DNA of 64,000 bases from Bos javanicus. Taxonomy: Eukaryota; Chordata; Mammalia; Artiodactyla; Bovidae. The translations under genes were made by a program, and so were the position numbers. How positions within the stretch are numbered: the first letter of the stretch is position 1; the number at the start of each line of letters is the position of its first letter. Below the pieces are notes generated by a model. The model had not been told where the DNA came from, did no database searches, and saw only the letters and a program-made list of their open reading frames with translations. The DNA is taken from contig NC_083896.1 in the NCBI RefSeq assembly GCF_032452875.1, positions 6,386,001 to 6,450,000 on the forward strand, read 5' to 3'. Shown here one piece after another: positions 35,036 to 47,970 of this stretch.

Positions 35036-36234
35036 CTGCTTCAGTACCTAACCTTATTATGCTGAAAATAAAAATAAAAACAAAGTTTTTTACTGGTAGG
35101 CATATTTTGTGAAGGCTTCTTCAAGGGATAGGAATCCAAATTGGCCCTGAAATCTTGATCAGGGTTTGGTTAAAGGAAGGAGAAGTCCTGGTATCGGGAA
35201 TACAGGAGGAAAAAAACAAAACAGGGAGATAGGGGGAATCCCAAATTTGTCCAAGGAAACAGCCTAATGAAGGAAGTGAATTTATATATTTGCTTGTTGC
35301 TCTTCCCTAACCCATCATTTCATAGGCTTGTCCTTTGACCAGGAGATCCTGTGTTTAAGAACAGAGAAAGCTACCATTGCACAGTTGGTTTTGATAGGTT
35401 TCAAAGGCCCATATATTTCACACCATTAATTTTGTGTGCCCCAGGTTTTAGGTTAGAACTTCATAAAAAACATAAAAAAAAAAAAAAACCTCCAGTTTCT
35501 TTGGATCTTGGGTAAAATTGCCTATTCCTTTTTGAATATGTACCCAGGGGGTATTGAGTTTGTGCAGAAAGCAAGGACTGAATTAGTATCAAGCTGAGCC
35601 TTGATCACTTTGAGGTGTTTCTTTTGTTGAATGCCAACATTGTCAAAAAAGTGCATTTGCTGTGACAAATGAAAGAAAACATTTTTCTTGAGACGAAGAT
35701 TGTGGAAAGCTTAGTGGCAATAATCTGTGCATCAGAAAATGCCTCTGTTACTTGCTTTCACTTTCCTTGAACCTCCGTTCTTTTTTTTCCCACCCTGTCA
35801 ATTTTTGTAGTTTAGCCTCAGTGGCAATAGAAGAGAATACATATTCTGTAAGAAAGCCAGTAATAGACGTGGCTTCATTGATGTATTTAGAGGCCGGCAA
35901 GACTGTTTGCAGTTCTTTCAAAAGCTGCTTTTGATTTTTTCTTTTAATAGTATGTTTAACAAGTAGGAGCTAGAATAATGAACGTTAAAGGACTAGACTT
36001 TTATCACTGGGCTTGCTCTGAAAATAAGTGTCCATTAAATAGTTTTTCTTTGTGTTCATTGCCTACCTTCAGACCTTACAGTGCTGAAAGTACCAGATGT
36101 GTAGACACACAGATTGTATGTATGACCCTGCTGCATTTTTCTCTTATGTAATCCTCAGGCAAGAAGAAAACAGGGGAGGTGGGGGCAGAAAGGGAGTGCA
36201 GTATTTTCTCTGTGGAGAATGAGGCAGAGGGATA
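35036..36234. other. Unassigned intronic sequence
   Basis: A-run near 35477. No exon or repeat recognised; the frame 35752-35934 is unsupported. Confidence 0.4.
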
Positions 36235-36420
36235 CGGTAGAAAGAACACTTGACTGTGAGTTTTTAAGGTTTGCTTTTGTTTCTGTTTTTTAAATCTCTC
36301 TGTCTTTTGCTAGCCATTTGGCCCTGGGCCAGTTAGTCACCAGTCTGGTTTTCCGGTTGCTCACCTTGAATGTGTTGCATTGATATAATTTTCTAATTTC
36401 CCAGCTCATGGCTGATATAA
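36235..36420 (+). mobile_element. Possible MIR SINE
   Basis: gccatttggccctgggccag followed by ttagtcaccagtct resembles the MIR core. Weak. Confidence 0.4.
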
Positions 36421-38175
36421 AGCTGTATAATTCTTTGCAGAGAAATATATCCTAAAATGCAGATAAAATTCTACATAGAGTAAAAATGATAATAGATTCA
36501 TTGAGATTTAGTTGAGAAAAATCTCACAGGGAATATTGTGGAGAATAAATGCCAAGTATGGGAGTTTTATGTTTGTTTTCTTTATAGCTCCTATTAGGGT
36601 ATTTATTCATTTATTAGCTCTAGTTGTATGTACTTAGCCCTGTGTTCTTATCTTCTGAGGTTACAAGTGTAGACTTGCTTTTTTCCCTCCTCGGGTAACA
36701 CAAGTATAGATTCTGTTTTTTTGTGTGTTCCTTTGACATTGGCCTTAATATTTGTGAAGAAGGTAGTTTTATATAACCAGAGCATGCAGCTAATTATTTT
36801 TTACTTCTAGAATTGCAGTCCATTTTAATTTGAGTCTTTTATCAATAGAAGATTCGTCCATATCTTTAATAGAAAAATATTCTTGCTCTGCAAGTAGATT
36901 TTCTAATTTATCTAAAATAGTATTAATTTGATGCCTTTGATGTTGCTTTGAAAGCAATATTTTAAATAGCAACTATTGTTATTCAATACTGAGTTACCAT
37001 GGTAATAAAGAACATTCACTTGATTTAAACTTTTCAAAAAAGGAAATGTATACTCTGTATCTTTCTAGTTAGTTTGAATGTACTTCTGAATTTGCCCTTT
37101 AATTCTCATTTTTTGAAGTAATTTGTTTCTTCTAAGATTAGTGTGCATATTTCTTTTCCTAAGAAAATAAAACACCAAATTTTAACAAACCATTAATTTC
37201 TTTGAATCCCTAGGAGAACAGCTTTTTTCTTGCCCTCATTAAGTAATTTTGTAATTATATTCTAAATTCTTTTTCAAGCAGATAGGGAGAGGAAAACTTT
37301 TTCTTACTCCCCTTCTAGATTCTTTGGCTGGCTGAATATTTAAATTAACATAAGCCAGATTAATGAGGAAGAATTTTTTTATTTTATATGTATGAAAGAA
37401 AGAATGAAACTCAGCTCCTAAAGAGATGAAGCTCCCTGGCAGTTAGAAATTGAGTTTTATATTCCATGCTGAGCTAAAGAGAAGTGTAGCATCTTCAAAG
37501 GGGAGGAAGAAAATTCACAGGAAGATGGGAAGAACAAATGTTTGGTAAATAAATGATTTCCATGCCATGCAGATGACTGTCACATTTAAGAGGTTATCTC
37601 TGGTAATACCTCTCTTCCTGGTAAGGCCCCTTATCTAAATTCTTTTATGTAGTTAAGGGGGAGGTAAAAAGCACTTCCTGAGTCTGTTCATCCTTGATTC
37701 TTCTGGTTTGAAATAATCCCCATGCCTAAGTGGCACATTCTGGGTTGGCCTGCCCTGAGCCCCATTGTGGCTGTAATTGCCTTGAGGTTCTTTTGTTGTC
37801 CTGGCATTTCCTTGTGAAAAAACAAGTTTGCCCTTGAGAAGTAGAATTTGTTGTTTTTTTTTTTTTCCCTGTGTGTGTGACAAATAATAGGTACTTAATG
37901 GAAGTTTATTGAGTCAATGAATAAATGAATAAAGGATGCTTTAACTGATTATATGTAAGACAGAAAAAATGCTAGCAAAATTATTCACTTCATCTAATAT
38001 AAATAAGAAGGACTTCTTTCTGGCTTATTTCACTTTTTTATAAAACTTCCCTGCCTCTTTTGCTTTTTATTCCCAGTGTATCTGGGCAAAGTTGGTGGTT
38101 CTGTTCTTCTAGACCATTAGAGTACATATTTGTTACTCACTTGTTTGCAATGTACATCTTTTTGGTAAGATATAT
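36421..38175. other. Unassigned sequence, perhaps including an old LTR
   Basis: About 37260-37830 has LTR-like composition and phrases, but I cannot name a family. Lines near 37880-37935 (gtacttaatggaagtttatt, then gaataaatgaataaag) look like an L2 or MIR tail. Frame 36972-36790 (minus) is unsupported. Confidence 0.3.
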
Positions 38176-38179
38176 ATCT

Positions 38180-38268
38180 TCCTTACTAGACCTTTAGTAT
38201 ATTGAGGATGTAACGTGATGCCTGATATTTACTACATAATCATAAATGTTTGCTGAAAAAATAATTTT
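38180..38268 (+). mobile_element. Probable L2 3' tail
   Basis: The run gatgcctgatatttactaca, then ataaatgtttgctga, resembles the L2 terminus. Short. Confidence 0.4.
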
Positions 38269-38315
38269 AGATATGCAGATTTTGCTTGTGTATTTAAATA
38301 GTCCTTCTTAAATAT

Positions 38316-39478
38316 TCAGTTCAGTTCAGTCGGTCAGTCATGTCCGACTCTGCGACCCCATGAATTGCAGCACGCCAGGCCTCCCTGTCCATCACCAACT
38401 CCCGGAGTTCACTCAAACTCATGTCCATTGAGTCGGTGATGCCATCCAGCCATCTCATCCTCTGTCGTCCCCTTCTCCTCCTGCCCCCAATCCCTCCCAG
38501 CATCAGAGTCTTTGCCAATGAGTCAACTCTTCACATGAGGTGGCCAAACTATTGGAGTTTCAGCTTTAGCATCATTCCTTCCAAAGAACACCCAGGGCTG
38601 GTCTCCTTTAGAATGGACTGCTTGGATCTTCTTGCAGTCCAAGGAACTCTCAAGAGTCTTCACCAACACAAAAGCATCAATTCTTCAGTGCTCAGTTTTC
38701 TTCACAGGCCAACTCTCACATCCATACATGACCACTGGAAAAACCATAGCCCCAGATGGACCTTTATTGGCAAAGTAATGTCTCTGCTTTTCAATATGCT
38801 ATCTAGGTTGGTCATAACTTTTTTCCAAGGAGTAAGCGTCTTTTAATTTCATGGTTGCAGTCACCATCTGCAGTGATTTTGGAGCCCCCCAAAATAAAGT
38901 CTGACACTGTTTCCACTGTTTCCCCATCTATTTCCCATGAAGTGATGGGACCGGATGCCATGATCTTCGTTTTCTGAATGTTGAGCTTTAAGCCAACTTT
39001 TTCACTCTCCTCTTTCACTTTCATCAAGAGGCTTTTTAGTTCCTCTTCACTTTCTGCCATAAGGGTGGTGTCATCTGCATATCTGAGGTTATTGATATTT
39101 CTCCTGGCAGTCTTCATTCCAGCTTGTGCTTCATCCAGCCCAGCATTTCTCATGATGTACTCTGCATAGAAGTTAAATAAGCAGGGTGACAATATACAGC
39201 CTTGATGGACTCCTTTTCCTATTTAGAACCAGTCTGTTGTTCCATGTCCAGTTCTAACTGTTGCTTCCTGACCTGCATATAGGTTTCTCAAGAGGCAGGT
39301 CATGTGGTCTGGTATTCCCATTTCTTTCAGAATTTTCCACAGTTTATTGTGATCCACACAGTCAAAGGCTTTGGCATAGTCAATAAAGCAGAAACAGATG
39401 TTTTTCTGGAACTCTCTCACTTTTTCCATGATCCAGCAGATGTTGGCTATTTGATCTCTGGTTCCTCTGCCTTTTCTT
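38316..39478 (-). mobile_element. BovB LINE, 3' 1.16 kb, RT motif C intact
   Basis: Antisense BovB from the cagttcagttc tail to the RT finger/palm. Minus-strand frame 39192-38812 keeps RYADDTTLM (motif C at about 39081-39070). Frame 39429-39223 keeps FIDYAKAFD (motif A). A stop (tag) and phase change near 39220 separate them. Close to consensus, so relatively young but truncated and inactive. Confidence 0.95.
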
Positions 39479-41796
39479 GAATATTGTGGGAAAATTAACT
39501 TGTATCTTCTCTTTTAAGAAGCAGGTGTATGTGTGTGTGTGTGCATGCATCTGTGCTGCTTCTGCGTCAGTGTTACGTCTTCCTCAGGAGGTAGAGGAGT
39601 GGAGAGTGTTACAAAAGCTGTAACGCAGGGAGTGTGAATGACAAATATCCTTGGAGGTATGTGTATGTGATAGTATACACATCTGTCTTTTAAAAAAAGC
39701 ATTATTCATATATAAATTCTCTTTAAAATACAAACCAGATATAGATAAAATAAAAGTTAATGCCTTTTTCAACTTCCATCTCCAATCGTTAGCCATATTT
39801 ATCCTTGATTCTTTGGTATATATGCTTCTAGACTTCCTAGGTATATTATAAATGAAGTTATCTGACACCTTGGAGAGACTGGAAAACTGGAGAGAACATA
39901 TTATATGTTGACTATCAACTCCTCTATGACATTCCATGAAGGATTACTTTACTACAGCTTTGAGAAATACACTGGTGACAGGCGTTCTATAACCCTTGAT
40001 AGTGTCTGCGGTGACAGTTTGCAGGCCAAGAATGACAAGCAAGAGAGGCTGCCATTAAAGTGTGCTCTTGAGCTTGGTGGAGATGGTGAGGTGCCAGAGA
40101 GGCAGGGGTTAGGAGACAGCAGTTAACTGATGGAGTCAGGATGGGTGTGGTTACCATTATGGGCAGCTTGTCTGGAACCATGGTCAGAACGGACTCACTT
40201 GGTGAGACCCTTGGAGCTGACTAACTGACCATGGTACTCGTAGGACTCAAATAGGTGGGCAGCCTAGAAAGTCGTACTTGGTTTGTATGAATGAAAACTC
40301 AAGGATTTGCAAACAAAGGTATAACCCGAGTCATCTGCAGAGGGAGTCACAACCCTTCGTCCATTTCCTAGATCTCAGTCTGTTCATAGATTCTGAAACC
40401 CTTGATAAAGTGATGGTCAAGTTCCTTTGAGGAAAAAAAAACAGCCTTCTACATGTCAAAAATTAAACTGTAAAATGATCCTCTTACCCCATAACCATTT
40501 GACAGGTTGACTGTGCGTGTGTGAAAGAGAAATATTCATCTTTGGGGGAACTAAACGTTAACTCTAAGGTGACCCCATTTTCTGAGGAACCAAAAACCTT
40601 AGTACAGTAAACCAGTAAGGTCTTATAGGAAGTTAATAGGGTTTTGGGTTTAGTCTCTGTCACCATAGGCCAGTGGGTCTTTGAATCCAAGTTAATTTCA
40701 GAATGCGTGAATTAAATAAATATACTTAGCCACTGTCAGAATCTTCTTATCCATATATTAACAATATTTTCCCCCTTTTTGTGTTATTTTTTCTTAATTT
40801 GCTCTTGGTGTTTTGTACTTTTACATAAAAAACGGACATTTCTCGTATCTTAGTGTTAAATTTACCTCTTCATTCATGCCATTGTTTCTTCTTTAACAGG
40901 CAGACCCCATTATTTTTGTATTTGCATAAAAATTGTTAAAGTGTGTGTGCTTGAAGACCTCACCCCAAGTCCTAACCTCATGAACCAGAACAAGGACTTG
41001 ACCAGCTTACTTCTCTCTGTATAATTTCCTTTCTAAAGAGAAGGATGTCTTTGGGAACTATTCCTGGATTTTTGTGATGTAGTAAAGGGGGTGAGTAAAA
41101 AATGACTAGACAAGTGAGAGAGAAGAATTTTCATGGGGAGGGATTGAGTTTCATTTTTAAAACACGAGCAAAAGGAAGAAGCAGCAACAGGGAGTTGAGT
41201 GTAGAAAAGGAAAGATAGGAGAGTCTGGGGGAAGTGAAACAAGTACCTAGTCTTCCTAATAGGAGAATGCAAGCTAGGGACTCTTGGTAGATAAACTTTG
41301 CCTTACATTAGAGAATGAGATAGACAGTGGAAGGATGTACAATGTTTGGGGACACTCAGAATGCACCTTCTCAGTCTTCTTCCCCTCATGGATTCATGGT
41401 TAGTTTTTGAGCAATTCTGTAAAACTAGAATAGCCTTATTATCTGTTGATGAATAGCTTGACACAGCGCACAAACACCAGACCACCTGGATCCCAGTTAT
41501 TATAAAGTCACTTTTTTTTCTTGACACTGATCACCTACTGTATTTTCTACATATTTCTGTGTTAAATTATCATTGGACACAAATAACAAATAACTTCAGA
41601 ATTAGATGTTGATTCATCCAGAAACTTGAGTGTTTTCATGTATTCAGTGAAATCATTATGGCTTTCAGGATGGATAGTAAAATATAAACGTTTTGTTCTA
41701 GTTACATGTTCATCGCCAACTTTCTTGAAAAAAAATTTAATATATACTTTTAAATTAATCGTTATCTTTTCTTAGCTTATTACTGTTGAAATGAAG
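39479..41796. other. Unassigned sequence with a (GT)n tract
   Basis: (GT)n at 39525-39544. The remaining 2.2 kb has no recognised repeat, RNA gene or exon. Confidence 0.4.
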
Positions 41797-42075
41797 ATCA
41801 CCAGGGAAGTCCCTGAACACTCTTACAGAGTGGTTTTGTCCTTTATCATGAAACGTGAGTTGCTACGTTTCATGATAAAGGACAAAACCACTCTGAGTTG
41901 CTACGTTTCATGATAAAGGACAAAACCACTCTGAGTTGCTACGTTTCATGATAAAGGACAAAACCACTCTGAGTTGCTACGTTTCATGATAAAGGACAAA
42001 ACCACGTGAGTTGCTACGTTTCATGATAAAGGACAAAACCACTCTGTAAGAGTGTTCAGAGACTTCCCTGGTGAT
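41797..42075. repeat. 60-bp inverted repeat enclosing a 38-bp tandem array
   Basis: The left arm 41797-41856 and right arm 42016-42075 are reverse complements at 59 of 60 positions. Between them, gagttgct plus a 30-bp block starting acgtttcatgataaagg repeats with a 38-bp period. Blocks start at 41865, 41903, 41941, 41979 and 42016; the fourth is three bases short and followed by an extra gt. The last block is also the inner half of the right arm, whose outer end is the head of the SINE at 42060. Confidence 0.95.
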
Positions 42076-42256
42076 CCAGTGCTTAAGACTTCATCTTCCA
42101 GTGCAGGGGTTGTGGGTTCAATCCCTGGTCAGGGAGCCGACCTAACCTAGCACATGCCTCACGGCCAAAAGATGAATATAAAACAGAAGCAATATTGTAA
42201 CAATTTCAATAAAGCCTTAAAAACTGGTCCACATGAAAAAAATCTTTAAAAAAAAG
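42060..42256 (+). mobile_element. SINE2/CHRL-type tRNA-Glu SINE
   Basis: Head gagacttccctggtgatcca, B-box (gggttcaatccctggtcagg), tail cctcacggccaaaagatg and an A-rich 3' end. Its first 16 bp are also present inverted at 41797-41812. Confidence 0.88.
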
Positions 42257-42667
42257 TGTTCCGGCTACTGTCTATATTAGAGTGTTTAATTTCTATTTCC
42301 TATACCTTTTTCGTATCAATCTAATTATAATTTTCTTCATTTCCCACTGGCACTTGAACGCTTGATGGTTATGTGCATCTTAGGGACTACAGCATGGGGC
42401 ATGGTGCAACTGGCTAGTATACCATGTGACCTGATAAGCCACTTGTTTATTTCTCCCACCATCAGGTTACTTGGTATCACTTGTCACAGGATATGTGTGT
42501 TTGAGGGCATATCTGACAGCATTTCTTCTTAACAATGAGCACCTGTATTGCAATGAAGTTTGCATTAGTTTCATTACCTCTGGAAAGGAAATGACTTACT
42601 TTGACGTAGCTGTACATACATCCATCTCACCCAGTAGTAGCCAAGAGCATGGCAGAGGCTCTAAGTA
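42257..42667. other. Unassigned intronic sequence
   Basis: Nothing recognised. Confidence 0.4.
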
Positions 42668-42886
42668 CAAGGGACTTCCTTGGTGGCTCAGAAGTAAACA
42701 ATCCACCTGCAATGCGGGAAATGCAGGAGATGCTGGTTCCATCCCTGGGTCAGGGAGATACCCCAGAGAAAGGAATGGCAACCCACTCCAGTACTCTTGC
42801 TTGGAGAATTCCATGGACAGAGCAGCCTGGAGGGCTACCGTCCCTGGAGTTGGAAAGAGTCAGACACAGCTGAGCAACTAACACTG
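42668..42886 (+). mobile_element. Bov-tA SINE
   Basis: Complete head-body-tail element from agggacttccttggtggctc to gagcaactaacact. Confidence 0.9.
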
Positions 42887-45613
42887 TGTACAACGTGGAA
42901 GACTGTCAAGCCCACCTGGTGCAGGTTGGGTTCACCAGGAACAGACTCGGAGAAGCAATTTGTGAAGTAACATGCTTATTAGGGATCAACACCTGTGAAA
43001 GAAAGAAGACGGGTGGGATTGGGTGGAGAAAGAAACCGAACACCATGTAGTCTCTACAAACTCTCAGCCAGAGTGGTGGGAAGGTCTGCAGTGAATACTA
43101 CCCATCAGAGTTGCCTGTGTACAGCTCAGCCACCGCAGCCTTCTTGGCTCCGAGTGTCTTGTAAAAAGCATTTCCTTTGTACCTGGAGCTGACTCGGATG
43201 TAACTGAGAGCTGGTGACTACCAGCTGACTCTGTTTTTTTCTTTTTCTTTTTTTTTTCCTTTATTTTTGTTTTTTGCAGTGATAGGGAGAAGACTTTTTC
43301 TTTTTTTTTCCCCTCATTCCAGGGATATATTTGCATACTGTTTTGTTGTCGTGCAAAATTTTGTCACATTTGTTCCTCTTTGCACGTTGGGGAGGATTGC
43401 AGATTGCTTATTTTCCACCAAAAGGAAAATGAAGAATTTGAGTCACAGTAAGTGTACAAAAAAATTGAAATCAGAATTGGAAAGATTATTTTTTCTCGTC
43501 TTTGTTTACGAGTAAATATGTACATTGTCTCACGATTGGTCGTCCAGGGAACCCAAATTACTGTAGCTGTGTGCAGCCTGTCTTCCAAGCCTGGTCTCCT
43601 CAGAATTCCTTTGTTGATTGAATGAGAGAAAGAAAGAGTGGGTGAAAGGCTACGAAAGCTTTGTTAATTAAGATATGTCCCCCACTGGTAGAAAATCATG
43701 GTCAGACATTATCACATCATTAGTCAGCTCATCAAAATACCACTTTGCAGAAAATCCTCCAGTTCTTTTCAGTGGCTTTAATGAAATTGTTCTAAGAAGC
43801 CCTGTGAAGGAACTAAGCTCTAGTTTTTGGATAATTGCCATTTTCTTAAGAAATAGACTCTGGGCCTACTGAGAAAGTAGTTCAGCTGGTATGATATTTT
43901 GCTCCAAGGGAAGAAGTATTATTTTAAAATTTTTGCTATTTAAGCAAGGCAACATCAGTTTATTTTTGTCTTTTCCTTAGCATTAGATAAATGATGGAAT
44001 ACTAATTGAACAGTTGAAATCTAGGAGACTAAAGAAGCATCAGTGTAAGCATTAGAAACAATTTTTCATATACTTGGACTTTTCTGAGGACAACTATCAT
44101 TTATTTTTATTCTCATAAAGAAAAATTGTCACCATACTTTTATGGGAAAAAGTTGTTTATTCACATTTAGAATTTATACATATAGTGATAAAAATAGAAG
44201 TTTTAAAAGGATAATTTTCAGGTACTGTGTATATTTTCCATTTGTGTGTATGTGAATTTTTTTGACCTAAGTACTCAAGGGTCTGCATGTTCATTTGATA
44301 TCCTTTACATTTATGATACTCAGATTAAACGATGCTTCAGATATAGGAATATGAACTATAGACTCCATAATTGGGATAGCTTTATAAATGATCTCTTATA
44401 TGCTACTTTTGTTGTATATCTAGGGTGGTGGGTTTTTGTTTTTTTCATTCTATTAATATAATGTCATCTCCAGACATGTTCTTCCAGATTTATAATCAAA
44501 TGGGCTTTGTGCTCATGTAAACAAGGATAATCTATAGCTGTATTATATTATGCTTGTTTTGTATTAATTATGTTTTTTCTTTGCATTTAAATCAGCTGGG
44601 GAATCACTCAGTAAACTTTAACTTATATTAATTTTTAGCACCCAAGAATATGTCATACTTAATATTGTTGTTTGATTGAACAATTCTTCACTTGATGTGT
44701 AAAGTTCATGTCTGCTGTTGGGTTTTGGTTTTATTTTGCAAGACCTATTTTAGAAAAGGCATAATTGGAGGGCAAAAAACACTGCAAATCATTCATTAAG
44801 TGGGATGCTACATAAATTGGGTAGTAGTCTGAAAAGCAAGGGTCATGTCATCAGAAAAATTTAGTAGTCATTTCATTGAAATAAACACTGCTTTTGTTGA
44901 TAAAGATGTATATATCAGTTAATGATAGAATTTGATTTTAAAAACTATAAACTCAAAGAGTAAGTGTACCTGCAGGAGAAAAATAAAGTATGCTTTCTTG
45001 GATCTGTGGTCTATAGAGTTACAGCCACCTCTGTTTGAATTTTCTTAGCTCCTCCCCAAGTGTATTATAAGAATTGTCAGAGCAATGGAAACAAAATGCA
45101 GAGTAGAAGCCATATCTGAGTCCATATATTTTAATAAATATGAAGATATAATCCACATCCTGCTTCTCAGCCATACTTGGTAACCACTGCTCATGATGTT
45201 TACAAATGTTTATTCATTGCTCACAAATGTTTACCATCTTGTTATTCAGTAGCCTGGAAACACTGACTGTCATCAATTGTCGATTTTAAGCACTTTGTTG
45301 AAATCACTCACCTTCAGTTAGTGATGGATTTACTACAGTGTGGAGTTTCAGCTTTGTACTGTCTCAGCCTGATGATGTGACTCTGTCAAGGCTAGGGGAC
45401 AGGTCCCCTGGCATTTTATGGTTGATCGATGATGACCAATGGAGCTCTTCTAAAAAACATTATGATTAACATGAACAAACAATTTCATGTATCCAGTAAA
45501 AATGGAAATTGGAAATAGCCTTCCAACTAATATATATCCAGCAACTTAATATATATTAAGTAATGTTCTGTATCCTGGTGGTACAATACCCATCTACTAG
45601 GAGGGGGGTGATC
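42887..45613. other. Unassigned sequence
   Basis: About 42905-43190 has LTR-like phrases (accaggaacagactcggaga) but no firm family. T-rich runs lie at 43230-43300. The rest is AT-rich and unrecognised. Confidence 0.35.
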
Positions 45614-46167
45614 AATCAGTCACCTCAGTCGCTCACTCGTGTCTAACTCTTTGCAACCCCATGGACTGCAGCACGCCAGGCTTTCCAGTCCATCACCAGC
45701 TCCTGGACCTTGCTCAAACTCATGTCCATCGAGTCGGTGACACAATCCAACCATCTCTTTCTTTGTCATCCCCTTCTCCTCCTGTCTTCAATCTTTCCCA
45801 TCATCAGGGTCTTTTCAAATGAGTCAGTTCTTCGCATCAGGTGGCCAAAGCATTGGAGTTTCAGCTTCAGCATGCGTCCTTCCAATGAATATTCAGGACT
45901 GATTCCCTTTATAATTGACTGGTTTGATTTTCTTGCAGACCAAGGGACTCTCAAGAGTCTTCTCCAACACCACAGTTCAAAAGCATCAATTCTTAGCCAC
46001 TCAGCTTTCTTTATGGTCCAACTCTCACATCCATACATGACTATTGGAAAAATCATAGCTTTGACTAGACAACCATTTGTTGGCAAAGAAATGTCTCTGC
46101 TTTTTAATATGCTGTCTAGGTTGGTCATAGCTTTTCTTCCAGAGGAAGTGTCTTTTAATTTCAAGGG
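45614..46167 (-). mobile_element. BovB LINE 3' region
   Basis: Antisense BovB from ctcagtcgctcactcgtgtc to agtgtcttttaatttcaag. The minus frame 46164-45766 keeps part of the C-terminal ORF. Confidence 0.93.
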
Positions 46168-46442
46168 TGGATAGACAAATATACATACTAATAAAAATGT
46201 AATGTGATAGATTCCATGAGCATGTAAGCACAGAGTGTCCTATGAGTACCCAGTAGGGCCATCTATTCCACATTTGGCAGAAAGAGAGAAAGAAAGAGGA
46301 GGGGTCAAGGAAGCCTTCCCTAGGGATGACTCTGGAGATAATGACCATCTAATCCTAGAAATTTGGGATCAGTATTAGAGTGATAGGTTACTCTGTCATA
46401 CAGATAGCTTTTTGTTGTAACTGTTTAAGATGGAACTGAAGA
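46168..46442. other. Unassigned intronic sequence
   Basis: Nothing recognised. Confidence 0.4.
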
Positions 46443-46562
46443 ATCTTCTTTTCTCTGCACTCTTTTATTTCCTTCTCTTCTTTTCTGTTTCCTGTCGTAC
46501 TTTCTCTACTTGTCTCGTTCTCTTCCTCTTTCTTTTCCTCCCTCTCTCCCTCTTTCCTTTAT
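46443..46562 (+). repeat. Pyrimidine-rich tract
   Basis: About 120 bp of C/T-rich sequence (ccctctctccctctttcctt and similar) with a few purines. Confidence 0.8.
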
Positions 46563-46887
46563 TATGAATTCATGAGCACAAAACTATATTAATCACATTC
46601 TTGGTTCATGACCCAGTGTCATCATTGGATAATTCCTGGCTCTCATTCATTCAATCACTGATTTATGATGCTATAACAAATACATATGGCATTATTAACA
46701 ATTGCATACACTTACCTTTTTGCTTTCTCTTATTTCTTCCCCTTACTCCTCCTAAAATGTAATCATTATCCCAAATTGTATATATTATATACCTTTTGGC
46801 CCAGATTTGCCAGGTTTGCTGTGTTGGGTAACATACCCAAACAACACATTGTTTAGTTATTTTAACTCAAAAAAATAATATTCTTCT
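46563..46887. other. Unassigned intronic sequence
   Basis: AT-rich; nothing recognised. Confidence 0.4.
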
Positions 46888-46896
46888 ATGTGTAAT

Positions 46897-47622
46897 TAAA
46901 AAGCCTCTTGATGACAGTGAAAGAGGAGATGAAAAAGTTGGCTTAAAGCTCAACACTCAGAAAACGAAGATCATGGCATCCGGTTCCTTCATGGGAAATA
47001 GATGGGGAAACAGTGGAAACAGTGTTCAGACTTTATTTTTGGGGGCTCCAAAATCACCGCAGATGGTGACTGCAGCCATGAAATTAAAAGACGCTTACTC
47101 CTTGGAAGGAAAGTTATGACCAACCTAGATAGCATATTCAAAAGCAGAGACATTACTTTGCCAACAAAGATACGTCTAGTCAAGGCTATGTTTTTTCCAG
47201 TGGTCATGTATGGATGTGAGAGTTGGACTGTGAAGAAAGCTGAGCGCTGAAGAACTGATGCTTTTGAACTGTGGTGTTGGAGAAGCCTCTTGAGAGTCCC
47301 TTGGATTGCAAGGAGATCCAACCGTTCCATTGTAAAGGAGATCAGTCCTGGGTGTTCTCTGGAAGGAATGATGCTAAAGCTGAAACTCCAAATCTTTGGC
47401 CACCTCACGAAAAGAGTTGACTCATTGGACGCTAGGAGGGATTGGGGGCAGGAGGAGAAGGGGACGACAGAGGATGAGATGGCTGGATGGCATCACCGAC
47501 TCGATGGACCTGAGTTTGGGTGAACTCCGGGAGTTAGTGATGATCAGGGAGGCCTGCCGTGCTGCAATTCATGGGGTCGCAGAGAGTCAGACACGACTGA
47601 GCGACTGAACTGAACTGAACTG
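46897..47622 (+). mobile_element. BovB LINE 3' end with 9-bp TSD
   Basis: Sense BovB from aaaagcctcttgatgacagt to the gaactgaactgaactg tail. Direct repeats atgtgtaat lie at 46888-46896 and 47623-47631. ORF remnants include SDFIFGGSKITADGD. Ends about 750 bp before the NOX4 exon. Confidence 0.95.
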
Positions 47623-47694
47623 ATGTGTAATCTGCTTATATTAGTTTTCACTCAAGATCCTACTAATATGATTTACTGTGTTTTTATTTGTAAC

Positions 47695-47970
47695 TGAATT
47701 CATTGTCTTACTTCAAAGAATATTCCATTGTGTGAATATGCTACAAATTATCCTTTCTCCTGTTCGTAGACAATTGAGTTGTTTCCATTTATGGTGTTCT
47801 GAACAGAGCTACCAAGAATGTTCTTTTTCTTGCTGTCTGAGACATATTTGAAAGTTTCTGCAGAATATATGCCAGGCGAATAGGTTATGCAAAATTTAAG
47901 CTTAAAAGATAATACCAATTTGTTTTCCAAAACTATTGCATCAACTTGCATTTCTACCCAAAATATATGA
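47695..47970 (-). mobile_element. Old L1 LINE 3'-end fragment
   Basis: Antisense L1 order: gaatattccattgtgtgaat, gacaattgagttgtttcca, then ccaatttgttttccaaaac. Diverged L1M-type relic. Confidence 0.65.

Noticed and set aside
36790..36972. 60-codon minus-strand frame with a helical, charged look
   Set aside because: AT-rich and isolated, with no conserved motif or exon borders.
41797..42075. CRISPR array reading of the 38-bp repeats
   Set aside because: Spacers are identical 8-bp segments, the context is a mammalian intron with SINEs, and there are no cas genes; this is a tandem repeat.
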